Assembly (NCBI GenBank): GCA_021229015.1
Contig: CM037782.1
Location: 41,655,226 to 41,719,225, forward strand
Direction of reading: 5' to 3'
From: Solen grandis
Taxonomy: Eukaryota > Mollusca > Bivalvia > Adapedonta > Solenidae
DNA: 64,000 bases
Positions 1 through 10,173 of this stretch are shown here, in pieces (the stretch's first letter is position 1; each line of letters starts with the position of its first letter). The position numbers were made by a program, and so were the translations under genes. The notes below the pieces were generated by a model. The model was not told the DNA's origin. It did no database searches and saw only the letters and a program-made list of their open reading frames with translations.

Positions 1-2
1 CC

Positions 3-626
3 ACGAGATATCCGGAAGCTGTAGCTTTGAAACGGATAACAACAGAAACTGTAGCTGAAGCTCTTATAGAAATGTTCAGTAGGGTTGGTGTTCCTACAGA
101 GATCTTGTCAGATATAGGGAAACAGTTCACTTCAGATCTAATGAAGGAAATACATAGGCTTTTATCAGTAAAACAGTTAACCACAACCCCCTATAACCCT
201 GCCTGCAACGGATTGGTGGAAAAATTCAATGGTACATTGAAGAGCATGTTAAAAAAGATGTGTGCAGAGAAACCAAGAGATTGGTACAGGTATATTGCAC
301 CTTTACTTTTTGCGTACAGAGAAGCCCCTCAAGAGAGTACTGGGTTTTCCCCCTTCGAGTTATTATATGGGAGAACTGTTAGAGGTCCTTTACAGATATT
401 AAAAGAGTTATGGACAAAAGACATTGACTCTAGTGAGACAAAGACAACATATGAATACATTGTTGATCTGAGAAATAGGTTGGAGAATACACTGAAAGTT
501 GCACAGAGCGAACTCACAAAGAATCAGAAAAGATACAAAGTATATGCAGATAGGAAGAGAAAGGTTAAGGAATTTCAGACTGGTGATAAGGTGCTAGTTT
601 TGTTACCAACTGATAGCAGAAATTAA
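3..626 (+). pseudogene. Integrase, catalytic core and C-terminal part
   Basis: This encodes the DDE integrase that joins retrotransposon cDNA to host DNA. The window edge cuts off the zinc finger and the first catalytic Asp. Counting from the first ATG at 27, the second Asp lies in ILSDIG (residue 29) and the catalytic Glu in NGLVEKFNGT (residue 65). The typical TTPYNPACNG and STGFSPFELLYGR stretches follow, then the basic C-terminal segment ending GDKVLVLLPTDS. The frame closes with TAA at 624-626, where the family's GPY/F-type C-terminal module would be expected. The same frame stays open afterwards, so the stop looks like a disabling mutation, perhaps with a small deletion, in a continuous INT-RT polyprotein. 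Confidence 0.88.
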
Positions 627-2222
627 AGGCCTTTTAAAATAAGGGAAGTAGATGATAAGGAGTGTGAAGGAAATGAAACAGTATGTGTAGCTGTGGTAGA
701 AGAAGAAGGAGATGTTTGTAAAGAAGAAGGAATAGATAGTAGTAGATGTATGCAAGGTAGAGAGAAGGAAATTGACAGTAGAACACTGAAAGTTGATATG
801 CTGCAGTTGGATGCATCTGAGAGTGTGAATGATGTACAATATAATCCAGATTTGTGCGAAGGAAAGAAGAAAGAGTTAAAGATGCTAGTTGAAGAGTTTA
901 GTGATGTGTTCACAGATATACCAGGAACAACAGACTTAGTTGAACATGATATCAAACTTACAGGTGAAATTCCTGTTAGGTCAAAGCCATATCCAGTGCC
1001 TGGTGCTTTAAGGGAATCCTTTAAGAAAGACTTAGAAAAAATGCTGAAAATGGGTATTATAGAACCATATGATTCCCCATATGCATCTCCTGTAGTGATA
1101 GTTAAGAAACCTGATGGGTCAAATAGAGTATGTATTGACTATCGGAAGTTAAACGCCATAACTGTGTTTGATTCTGAGCCAATCGGGAATCCAGAGTATA
1201 TCTTTGATAAGTTAGCTAGTGCTAAGTACATGTCAAAGATAGACTTAGCTAAGGGCTATTGGCAGATCAAGGTAAAGGATAGTTGTAAACCTTACACGGC
1301 TTTTGTCTGTTTTGAGGGTTTGTTTTCCTTCAATAAGATGCCATTTGGGATGGTAAGTTCTGGGGCAACGTTTGCCAAGATGATGCGGAAGCTTCTTGAT
1401 GGTCTAGATGGTATTGACAATTTTGTAGATAATGTTTTAAACTATTCAGATACTTGGAAAGTTCACATTAGGAGTTTGAGACAGTTGTTTGAGAGACTCA
1501 GGTCCTCTCACTTGACCGCACGTCCCTCAAAGTGCAAATTAGGTTTCACTAGTATGGATTTTTTGGGTCATGTTGTTGGAGAGGGTAGGTTACAACCAAA
1601 TCCTGAAAAGGTGGAAACACTCTTGAGCTGTAAACAGCCCATGACAAAGACGCAAGTAAGATCATTTCTTGGTCTAGTGGGATATTACAGAAAATTTATC
1701 CCCAATTTCAGTACAGTCGCTGCTTGTTTAACAGACATGACGAAAAAAGGGTATCCTAATAAGGTTGTATGGTCTGACAGAGCGGAGCATGCTTTCCATA
1801 CTTTGATTGGATGTTTGACAAAATCTCCAATCTTAGTTTTACCTGATTGGTCACTTCAATTTGTATTGCGTACAGACGCATCAGAAATTGGTATAGGTTG
1901 TGTTCTGATGCAAAGTCATGGTGACAGAAATTTTCCTGTGGCGTATGCAAGTAGAAAGTTGCTTCCAAGAGAAACTAGATATTCCACTATTGAAAAGGAA
2001 GGCTTGGCCATTGTGTGGGGTATTCAGAAGTTTCAGTGTTACCTCTATGGAAAAGAATTCATCCTAGAGACTGATCATGCCCCGCTCATTCATATGAATA
2101 GGGCAAAGGTGACTAACCCAAGAATTATGAGATGGGTTCTGGCGCTTCAGCCATACAGGTTTGTTGTTCACTACATTAAGGGTTCTGAAAATGTTGGAGC
2201 AGACTTTTTAAGTCGTTTGTAG
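627..2222 (+). pseudogene. Reverse transcriptase and RNase H of gypsy element
   Basis: This continues the integrase frame; the first ATG is at 693, giving 509 residues. Residues 60-345 are a gypsy RT: DSPYASPVV, the first catalytic Asp in SKIDLAKGYW (residue 184), MPFGM, and FLGLVGYYRKFIPNFS. The catalytic box reads FVDN (residues 244-247) where active enzymes have [YF]xDD, so the last catalytic Asp is replaced by Asn. RNase H follows with Asp395 (LRTDAS), Glu436 (STIEKE), Asp461 (ETDHAPL) and Asp504 (VGADFLSR), all retained. The product ends with the normal SRL tail. The FVDN change and the stop between INT and RT make this copy non-autonomous. Confidence 0.92.
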
Positions 2223-2744
2223 TTACTGAGATAGTCCTGAGAGACTCAGAAGCAGTTCTTTGCTGTTATGTAAGGATTGATTTATGTGAATTTTTAAGTG
2301 TAAAAATCAGAGATTTTTAACTATAGTAATATTCACATCACAAACATTTTTCTTAAAAAGTCACCATTAAAGACATTTATCATGACCAGGGGTCCAACTT
2401 TTTTGTCACCTTTGCTAACTTACATGATTGTTTAGAACACCTGTTTAAAGGATAAATAAAATCACGGACGAACATTAAACGGAGTGGAAACTGTGACGTC
2501 ACACAGTTAAACTCTATGTCCGCAGGTTACTCGATGTAGCGTGTGCTAGATTTGATACATCCTGGGAAAAAAATGCAGAGTGACCGCCATCTTGAATATG
2601 TGACGATAATCTTACAAAATAGCAAAAAGTTTTTTGCAAAGACGTGAAATATCGACTGACAAATCACTGAAAAGGGGGTTTGAGACAGATGAACTAGACA
2701 TGTGTGCTAGTATTTTACTTTAATGTGATAATCCAGCGCATTGT
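2223..2744. other. Noncoding sequence after gypsy pol
   Basis: There is no coding frame of substance. A short near-palindrome around 2487-2507 is centred on TGACGTCA. It may include decayed 3' sequence of the gypsy element, but I cannot define an LTR. Confidence 0.4.
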
Positions 2745-3030
2745 TCTTATCGGCTTATGTCGACACTGTTTAGCGAACCGGTAAAAATCACTCACGAAAT
2801 TTAGCCCCTCTTCAAATAGCTAAGGATCTTAATTTATTCGATTGATAGACTAAAACCTTGCATTTTTCGATACCTTATGAAGTTCTAAAGCTAATTTCAA
2901 TATACTTCGTTTTTTATTTTATTTTCTTCAATTTTCTGCCGCATGTTTATTTTTTATGTTTTCTTACGACTGGAAAGAAATGTCATCATATTGTCTTGGA
3001 ACAGACGTTAAGAAACAAGATTTTCTTTAA
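2745..3030 (+). repeat. Diverged tandem duplication, copy 1
   Basis: Aligns with 3121-3422 at an offset of about 377 bp. Shared landmarks include GTCGACACTGTT (GTCGAAACTGTT in copy 2), CTCTTCAAATAGCTAAGGATCT, TTTTCGATA, TAAAGCTAATTTCA and GAAATGTCA. Roughly 70% similar by eye, with indels. Small frames here are not conserved between copies, so it reads as an old noncoding duplication. Confidence 0.6.
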
Positions 3031-3120
3031 AAACAACGTTGAAATCGATGAAGTAGATATATCTTGTTTGTATTTAACTTCGGTTTGATATTCCTGCTGC
3101 TTATTTTCGAGGAAATCTAT

Positions 3121-3422
3121 TTTTTATCAGTCTGTGTCGAAACTGTTCAATGAATCAATTTAAATTCATTAAGGAATTTATCCCTCTCTTCAAACAGCCA
3201 AGGATCTATATTTATTTGATCTATATGCCAAAAAATGCTTTTTTCGATATAATATAGATTTTTAAAGCTAATTTCAGCATTAAATACACTTCTTTTGGTT
3301 TTATTTCATATTCTTTAATTTTTCTGACGCATGTGTTCCTCTTATATTTTCTAACGAATCGAATGAAATGTCACAACACAGTCCCGACACATGACGATAA
3401 AAATTTGATTCTTTCTTAAATG
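3121..3422 (+). repeat. Diverged tandem duplication, copy 2
   Basis: Second copy of the repeat at 2745-3030, in the same orientation and order of landmarks. Confidence 0.6.
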
Positions 3423-3869
3423 AGGTACGGGAATTTCTAAAGTAAACAAAATACTGAAACACACATATATAGTTAATCGAACAAAACCACCTTTCACACT
3501 TTGTCTTCTTATGCTTCACATATTTGGAGATACTTTTTGTCATTTTTTCCATTTTCGTAGAAATTTTGACACATTCATAAACACATATATAGCCGATATA
3601 TATAACTGAATTTTAATAACTTCAGAACTCTTATAAATTGAGGAAAAAAATGAAGCCTTTTTGGCTATTTCCGCCTTTTCGGAATCGATATTATTTAACA
3701 CAAACACATACAATATCAGTTTGTCTCAGGCGAATTATCTAAACAATACTCTATATAATTTCCGACACATTTATTACGCCCCTTGTAACTCCGATTAAAT
3801 TAAAACGTCACAAAACAGAAAATCTGAAGTCTTAATTTATAAAAAGCAGCCATATGTAAGCGTCACCTC
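3423..3869. other. AT-rich noncoding sequence
   Basis: I see no coding frame, RNA gene or clear repeat here. Confidence 0.4.
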
Positions 3870-4345
3870 TTTTTGTGATTGGCTGTTGTCTTGAGATTTG
3901 ACAATATGTCGCACCCAGGGCCATAAATCATGCTATCACATCACACATCCAATTAGCTAGGCACCTCCACATACAAACGGATCAATGAACACGGATAACC
4001 CCTTTAATACCACCTGATTGACCCCGAACAAGAAATTACATAATCATACCAAACAATAAACTTTATTCTAAATATGTTAGGGATTTTACTCTTTAACATG
4101 TTCTCTGTGGAAATAAACGCAGATACAGGATTTTAACGGAAAATAAGAGGGATTAGAATATGAAGGTTTTACATATGAAGGTATGTAAAACGGTTTTTTT
4201 TTTGTTTTTTTTTTTTTTGTTTTTTTATAACCTGGAACTTTATGTCAATTTATCAAATATCGTTTTAAGAAAACATCCTGATACGCCTTATTTTCATTAT
4301 GATCACTTCCCTTAAAAATAGTACATTGAACAACCAGTTTAATTA
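3870..4345 (+). repeat. Interspersed repeat R, uninterrupted copy
   Basis: The first part (about 3890-4040, including ACAATATGTCGCACCCAGGG) matches 42250-42388. The second part (4035-4345, including GCAGATACAGGATTTTAA) matches 52186-52495. The copy here is continuous except for a T-rich tract at 4193-4228 not seen in the other copy. It lies upstream of nLTR-A ORF1 in the same orientation, so it could be that element's 5' UTR, but the second copy is not followed by an ORF1. I treat it as a separate repeat family. Confidence 0.65.
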
Positions 4346-4653
4346 TATCTAAAGAATTAGTTACCGATGCCACGAAGCTATGTCATATCTAAGTATTCAC
4401 ATCTCTGCCGATGCTTTGCCCACAAACTATATCAACGGATATCAAAATTAAAATGCGCATGCATGAAACATGGCGGTTGTGTATTTCTTTCGGGTTAATG
4501 AAAATGAAAAATAAATAGTATAGAGGTTGGTTAATAAACTGTATTCATTAAAAGTAAGGATAATAACGGACAGCATGTAAGTGCATTTATTGCCTTAGTG
4601 AATAACCTTTAAAAAAACAAACAAAAAAAAACTGTGTTTTGTGTCTCGAACAA
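4346..4653 (+). other. Sequence between repeat R and nLTR-A ORF1
   Basis: AT-rich. It may be the 5' untranslated region of nLTR-A, inferred only from position. Confidence 0.35.
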
Positions 4654-5759
4654 ATGGTGAGAAAGGCGGGAACACAAAGAAAGAGGAAGAACACTGGGAC
4701 TCCACCCGATTCGGTGAGTGAATTAGTTAGGCACCCGGAGAAAAGAAGTAACACAACCAATAAATCCAAAATAACTGAAATTAATTAATCGCCAATAAAT
4801 CTGCCTTTATCACAGCATCATTCATATGCTCACGGTTCACCGACATACCAATCACTTCCTATGCCCGTCTTCCAAACACCGATGCCAGGTCTCGCTCAGA
4901 CTCCTGTACATACATTTTATACGCCACAACAGCAGACTGAAAGTTCATCAATGCAAGCTACACTGGACAAATTACTTCATAAAATCAATCCAATAGAATG
5001 TCATTTGACAAAAATAGATAAAATTGAAAGAACTGTTGAGAGCATGGATTCTAAACTGAACTCAATCGATTTGAGGGTCACTAAACTTGAGGGCACTGTG
5101 GTGGATTCTTGTAAAAGACTAAATGAATTAGAGGTCAGCAGGGTTTATGATTCCCAATGTTGTGATGATATTAACAAGTCGCTGAGTTCTATGCAGGAAA
5201 GTTTGACCGCGGAAAAACAGAAAACGCACAACATCAGGTTGGAGTTAAATTCGCTCACTAAAGAAACGTCTCGCTTGAGTGAAGAGGCACTTGACCTTCA
5301 GGCTAGATCAATGCGGGACAATCTTCTCTTCTTCAACATTACTGAATGCTCTACTTTTGAAGAAAGGAAGGAAGAAAACTGTGTCGAGAAAATACACAAG
5401 TTTTGTGCTGACATGCTCAAAATGGATGGTGCACATGATAATAGGATTGACAGAGCGCATCGACTGGGAAGATTTGCATTACATAAAACAAGGCCAATTG
5501 TGGTGAATTTTAATTTCTATCCCGACAAAATACACGCGAAACAAGTGGCGTGGCCTTCAATGAGCTTAAGAACACATCATACCGGGAAGCGGACCAGTAC
5601 CCACGTGAGGTTAAAGAGAGACGCCAGGTATTATACCCAATTATGCAGAAGGCACGTGAAAATGGCAAACGCGTGGTCATGTCGTATGACAAATTGTACA
5701 TAGACGGTCGAGTGGTTTCAGCAGACGACGTCAAGGCTCGAGGCGAGGGCGTTATCTAG
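4654..5759 (+). pseudogene. nLTR-A ORF1 (coiled-coil RNA-binding protein)
   Basis: LINE ORF1 proteins bind element RNA and act as chaperones. The frame opens with ATG at 4654 and a basic N-terminus with TPPDSVSEL, like the one near nLTR-H. It meets a premature TAA at 4786-4788, then stays open in the same frame from 4789 to 5703. A heptad-rich coiled coil with LDKLLHK, IDKIERTVESMDSKL and LNELEVS covers the middle. The conserved LDLQARSMRDNLLFFNI opens an RRM-like fold, and DRAHRLGR and RPIVVNF lie nearer the C-terminus. A frameshift near 5540 moves the C-terminal domain (YREADQYPREV, YDKLYIDGRVV) into another frame ending at TAG 5757-5759. Confidence 0.85.
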
Positions 5760-5783
5760 AAAAGTTAAAGTCAGCAGTTAAAG

Positions 5784-5790
5784 TTTAAAC
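5784..5790 (+). repeat. Target-site duplication GTTTAAA (left)
   Basis: GTTTAAA flanks nLTR-B here and again at 10167-10173. Joining the sequences around nLTR-B with one copy restores nLTR-A between the end of ORF1 and its endonuclease WNVRG motif. Confidence 0.65.
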
Positions 5791-6004
5791 AGAACAGAAC
5801 ATATATTTATTACGACTTGTACAATACAAGGTACATCGTCATTTGCAATATACAATACACAGTAAATCTAATAACAGTGGCACGTGGACTGAGTGAATAC
5901 AAAGAGAGAGAGAGAGAAAGAACAAAAGTTATGCATATATATGTTAATATTAACATGAATATAAATAGGAGAGTAGTACATAACTACACTAAACAACTAT
6001 CATA

Positions 6005-8385
6005 TCATGACAGAATACTGACATTGTTAATATAATTGATTCTAATATCAAATGCCTTTTTAACAAAAAATGACAATTTATTCAATGTTGTTTTTTCATG
6101 CGAAGATAAGAGTAAATTTAATTTGTGGACAGAAGGTCTTCTATAAAAACGAGGATTAATAAACCTACCACGAATGTCGTTATATAGTGGACATATAAAT
6201 AGAAAATGGTATATATCTTCAATATCTCTTTTGTCGCAGCAAGTACAATAACGTTTGTTTCTTGGCACGGCTTTATTACCAAAACGACCTGTCTGAATTC
6301 TTAAAGAATGTGATGAAATTCGTAGTTGAGTCAGATGATAGCGACACTGAAAAGATAACATATCTAAGTATGGTTCATAGCAAAAATATTTTTTAAATAA
6401 TTTGTATTCTTCTAAGACAGCACTACGTTCTACGGAACTAAACCATTCTTGTATGAAACAGTCTATGACCTTTTGTTTAAACACCCGAGGAAATATTTTA
6501 ACATCAATATTGTCACTGTTCAAAAATATATTTGAAAACCCATATTTATCTAAAAGCATCTTTAGTTTAAACACCCAATTTCTTTTACCTAAATTACAGT
6601 CATCTAATGAAATCAAGTTCAACTTTCACAGAATGCTATTTTGAGACTTGAGCAACTTACACCAATACTTAACAATCCTAACATAACGATTTACAAACAA
6701 TGGATACCTACCAAGTTCCCCGTAAACGGCGGAAGAGCTACTACTTTTACGAACGTTCAAAATACTTTTACAGAATTTAAGGTGTACCCTTTCTAACTCT
6801 TTTGATTTAGTAAATCCCCAGATTTCAACAGCACAATTCAGGATAGAACCGATAAATGAATCGAATAACTGGCACAGTAACTTAGGTTTAACTGCGATAC
6901 GCTTGCAATTTATAAGAAGCACATTTAGTGCTTTAAGAGATTTTCCAAGCAAAAGTTCGTTATTTAACACAAAAGAACCTGTATAATTAAAAACTGTCCC
7001 TAAGTAATTAAAATTATCTACTACTTCGATATCGTTGTTGTTATAAACCCATTTTTCGTTAGCTAATAAGGGTCCTCTCTTTCTAAATACAACTGTCTTT
7101 GTTTTTGAACAATTAACCTCTAACCCCAATTTGCAACAATATGAATAAAATAAGTCTAAATTTGTTTGTAATTCACCAGGTGTCTTCCCAAAAATTACCA
7201 TATCATCAGCGAATAAAAGTGTGGAGAAAATCATGTCTTCGACCTGTAAGCCCTTCCCTCTATTGGCCTGAAAATAATTTTCCAAATCTGCTAAAAACAA
7301 AGACACTAAAATGGGAGACATTTTTCCCCTGCTTTAAGCCAACAAAATAGTCATAAAAGTCTGATAAGGTATTACCATACTTTACACAAGATCTTACCGA
7401 TTCATACAAACTCTTTATAACACACAAAACCCGTCCCTTAATTCCTTCTTTATATAATTTATAAAATAAACCATTCCTGATAATACCATCTAACAACTTC
7501 CGTAGGTCCAAAAAATGCTACGTATAGGCGTTCGTTTCTATTTAAAAAATAATTAACAATTGAATGCAAAGAAAATATTGCGTCGACCGTTGAACAACCT
7601 TTCCTAAAACCAAACTGTGCATCAGGAATTATATCAAAGGTGTTACAGAAATGCGTCAACGTATTATTCAATAACGCAGTAAAAAGTTTTGCGAAACAAC
7701 TTAACAGTGAAATTCCCCGATAATTGTTTGTATCATGTTTATCTACCTTTTTGTGCAAGGGTAATATAATTTCCTTCTTTCCTTTTATCGGGAAAATGGC
7801 CTGATTCCAGAATCATGTTAAAAATATCACACACATATGGACAGATAATATCAATACTTGAAATAAAATATTCGTTTAGGAGACAGTCAATACCATACGC
7901 TTTATTCTTTTTTAATTTTCTAACTGCATTATATATTTCCTCCTGCGTGATGGGATAATCTAGTTCATCATTGTACTCAGTAAAGTCATACTTACCACAA
8001 AAATCTTCGGATTCCGCATTAACAGTCTGGAAAATGTCGTTTTCCAGATTAGAGAAATACTGAAAAAAAAATCATTAAGATTTAACAAACTGTCGGAATT
8101 AGATTTCTTTTTCTTAAAAAATCTCCAAAAATCTCTCGGCTTACATTTTTTTAGATTTTCAATCTTTTTTAACTTTTCTTTATCATACTTACGCTTACGT
8201 ATGATGCTTTTAAATTCTCTCTTACATTCATTCAGATTTTACCTACTCAGTTGTGTCCTAAGACGTTTAAAAATACGAACAGATTCACCGTACTTAAATT
8301 TTGCACTAATACAATCGTGGTCAAACCATTCCTTATTTTCAGAAACAGTATTTAAATTAAATGTAGTACATGGCTTTTGAGCATA
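6005..8385 (-). pseudogene. nLTR-B reverse transcriptase and C-terminal motif
   Basis: The RT is spread over at least four frames. NNYRGISLLSCFAKL and DAQFGFRKGCSTVDAIF lie at 7459-7758, the GLKQGKNVS block near 7325, and LLFADDMVIFGKTP (catalytic FADD) in 6626-7321. SILNCAVEIWGF follows. The C-terminal region (6005-6622) has CTCCDKRDIEDIYHFLFICP, a C-x2-C...H-x4-C zinc-finger-like motif of this LINE group. The N-terminal RT part (7760-8385) is recognisable only in fragments. Frameshifts lie near 7320, 7510 and 7760. Confidence 0.85.
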
Positions 8386-9428
8386 TTATTTTGAAAAGAG
8401 GGGATCTGCAACAGCTCTTATAGTTTCTGTAAAGCTGTTTACAACACTATTAACAGACGCCGGGCACCTGTCCATGCAATTGGACACAATATGATTAAGA
8501 TCAGGTAATTTACAAATAAGACCTGAGCGAAAGTCATTTTGCAAATCGTTACGCCAAACAAAACGAGTTTCCTTAGTATTTACAATGACTGGTTGCGTGT
8601 TATCACAGCACAAGGAAAAAACTATCGGTGCATGGTTACTCCAAGGTGTAAGTGACCCAATATCAAATTTGTCAATGCACGTGAAATTGTTGCTACTGGT
8701 CAGCAAATAATCAATAACAGAAACTCCTTGGGGTGAAATATATGTAAACGCACCATTATCAGTATCGCCACTTATCCGGCCATAAACAATACGTACCCCC
8801 GTGGCTTTACACAAGTCTAACAACCGTGAACCAAAATTATTACACTTAGTGTCCTGTGAGGTATTCGTCGGGAACATAATCGATATTGTTAGTATGTTTG
8901 TTAAACTGATCAAATAAAATAAAATCGTTTTTTAAACCAACACGTGCATTAAATTCGCCGGTAACAAATACTGAACCCACCTCACTAAACTCTGTAATAT
9001 CATTTTGTAATATATCGAACAGGTCAACATTTATAACATTATAAGCAGTAGAGCCCTCACCCCAAAGATAGATACCACCCCAAAACATGTCTTGTTTGAT
9101 TTTGAAAAAATCACGGCATAGCTTTAACCATACGATGGTATTATGGTGACTCTTAATAATGGAAATTCCCTTACTTAAATTGTTTTTGTATAGAACTACA
9201 ATTCCACCACTCGCTCTTTTGGCCTGCCTATTGCGAAAATTACGGTAAAAGTTACATGTTGTATAACCATCTAACTCAAAAATACTGTCACCTGAAGTCC
9301 AAGATTTGATACAAGAAGATAATGTCATGATTAGTTATTGTACAAACAAACTCCTCCGATTTCAGTTTATCAGTCGTTAGACCGTTCACGTTCCATGAAC
9401 AAACCGAAACACTACTCCCCTTACACCA
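8386..9428 (-). pseudogene. nLTR-B AP-like endonuclease domain
   Basis: This domain would nick target DNA to prime reverse transcription. It starts with CSWNVNGL directly after the ORF1 stop and continues through NRQAKRASGGIVVLYK, IYLWGEGSTAYNV and the C-terminal motifs. Two normally invariant positions are changed: GDFNAR reads GEFNAR and SDH reads SNH. With frameshifts near 8900 and 9330 the domain is inactive. Endonuclease-fold identity is clear from motif order. Confidence 0.82.
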
Positions 9429-10160
9429 TCAGTCTCTCACCGCCTTTCCATCAATGTACAGCATATCGAACGCAATCCAGGTCTTCTTCCACTCTTGTCT
9501 GGCAGCCTTCATCCTTGGTACAAGTCGCCGTCTCTTCTCCATCACCTCACTTGGATATTGCTCATATACCGAATAGTTTGTTCCCTGAAGAGCCTTACCG
9601 CTCTTCCTCACCAGCTCCTTGTCTTTAAACTCGTGGAATTTGGCCACTATCTTCCTGCACCTCCTAGCCTGCCACAAGCCCGCCATCCTATGGACTCTCT
9701 CAAACTTCATCTCATCGACAATGCCGTGTGCGATTTTCATCTTGCTAACAAGAAACTCTCTCAACTTTTTCTCACAGTCTTCTCTGCCCTCCACAAGATC
9801 TTCACTGATATTTGTAAAAAGTATATTATTCCTCATGGACTGCGCTTGCATATATACTATATAGTTCTTTAGCTCGTCCTTCTGCTTCACAAGGTACTCA
9901 ATCCGCTCCTGTGCAACCCCTAGATTAAAATATGTACTTTCAACTTTATCTTCTACCGTGGACACCCTCTCCGTCACCTCTTTATGTCTGGTGTCCATGA
10001 CAACCTACAGCTTCTTTAAGTCATCTTCAAAACTACCAACCTTCCTCTTCAGCTCATCCAAAACCTCAAGCTGTTTCTCAACCCCCATAATTCGTGTCTC
10101 TACTCTCGTTAAAAACGTTAACACATCCCTGATAGTGGGTTATCCTGGATTGTCGTCGTC
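9429..10160 (-). pseudogene. nLTR-B ORF1
   Basis: Minus-strand ORF1 with an N-terminal coiled coil (VETRIMGVEKQLEVLDELK), a premature TAG near 10010, then an open stretch of 189 residues from ATG at 9998. Landmarks are MQAQSMRNNILFTNI (RRM-like start), FERVHRMAG, YEQYPSEVMEKRRR and MLYIDGKAVRD. The closing TGA (9429-9431) is followed in the same frame by the endonuclease domain with no intervening ATG. The protein aligns along its length with nLTR-I ORF1. Confidence 0.85.
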
Positions 10161-10166
10161 ACGTGC

Positions 10167-10173
10167 GTTTAAA
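10167..10173 (+). repeat. Target-site duplication GTTTAAA (right)
   Basis: Second copy of the duplication at 5784-5790, immediately before nLTR-A resumes with GTATGGAATGTCCGAGG. Confidence 0.65.

Larger units (their letters stand above)
1..2222 (+). mobile_element. Ty3/gypsy retrotransposon fragment, integrase before RT (Gmr1-like order)
   Basis: The window opens inside a Ty3/gypsy polyprotein. An integrase core and C-terminal region (3-626) is followed, in the same frame and across one TAA stop at 624-626, by reverse transcriptase and RNase H (627-2222). Ordinary gypsy elements place integrase last. INT upstream of RT is the order known for the Gmr1-like group of Ty3/gypsy elements. Gag, protease, the integrase N-terminus and the 5' LTR lie outside the window. 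No 3' LTR or polypurine tract is clear after 2222, so the copy is probably truncated or decayed. Confidence 0.88.
5791..10166 (-). mobile_element. nLTR-B: near-full-length LINE inserted in nLTR-A
   Basis: A minus-strand element of about 4.4 kb. Its 3' end is at 5791 (reads ...TGTTCTGTTCTG on its own strand) and its 5' end at about 10166, inside the N-terminal part of ORF1, so it is slightly 5'-truncated. Order on the minus strand: ORF1, endonuclease, RT, C-terminal zinc-finger-like motif, 3' UTR (6004-5791). It belongs to the same family as nLTR-I. It carries many frameshifts and stops. Confidence 0.88.

Noticed and set aside
2858..3088. 76-residue frame in the noncoding region
   Set aside because: Lies within a diverged tandem duplication, and the frame is not kept in the second copy at 3121-3422. 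No domain features.
9338..10170. Several plus-strand frames of 80-125 residues antisense to nLTR-B ORF1
   Set aside because: Shadows of the minus-strand ORF1 and endonuclease; only the part from 10174 is real, as nLTR-A endonuclease.
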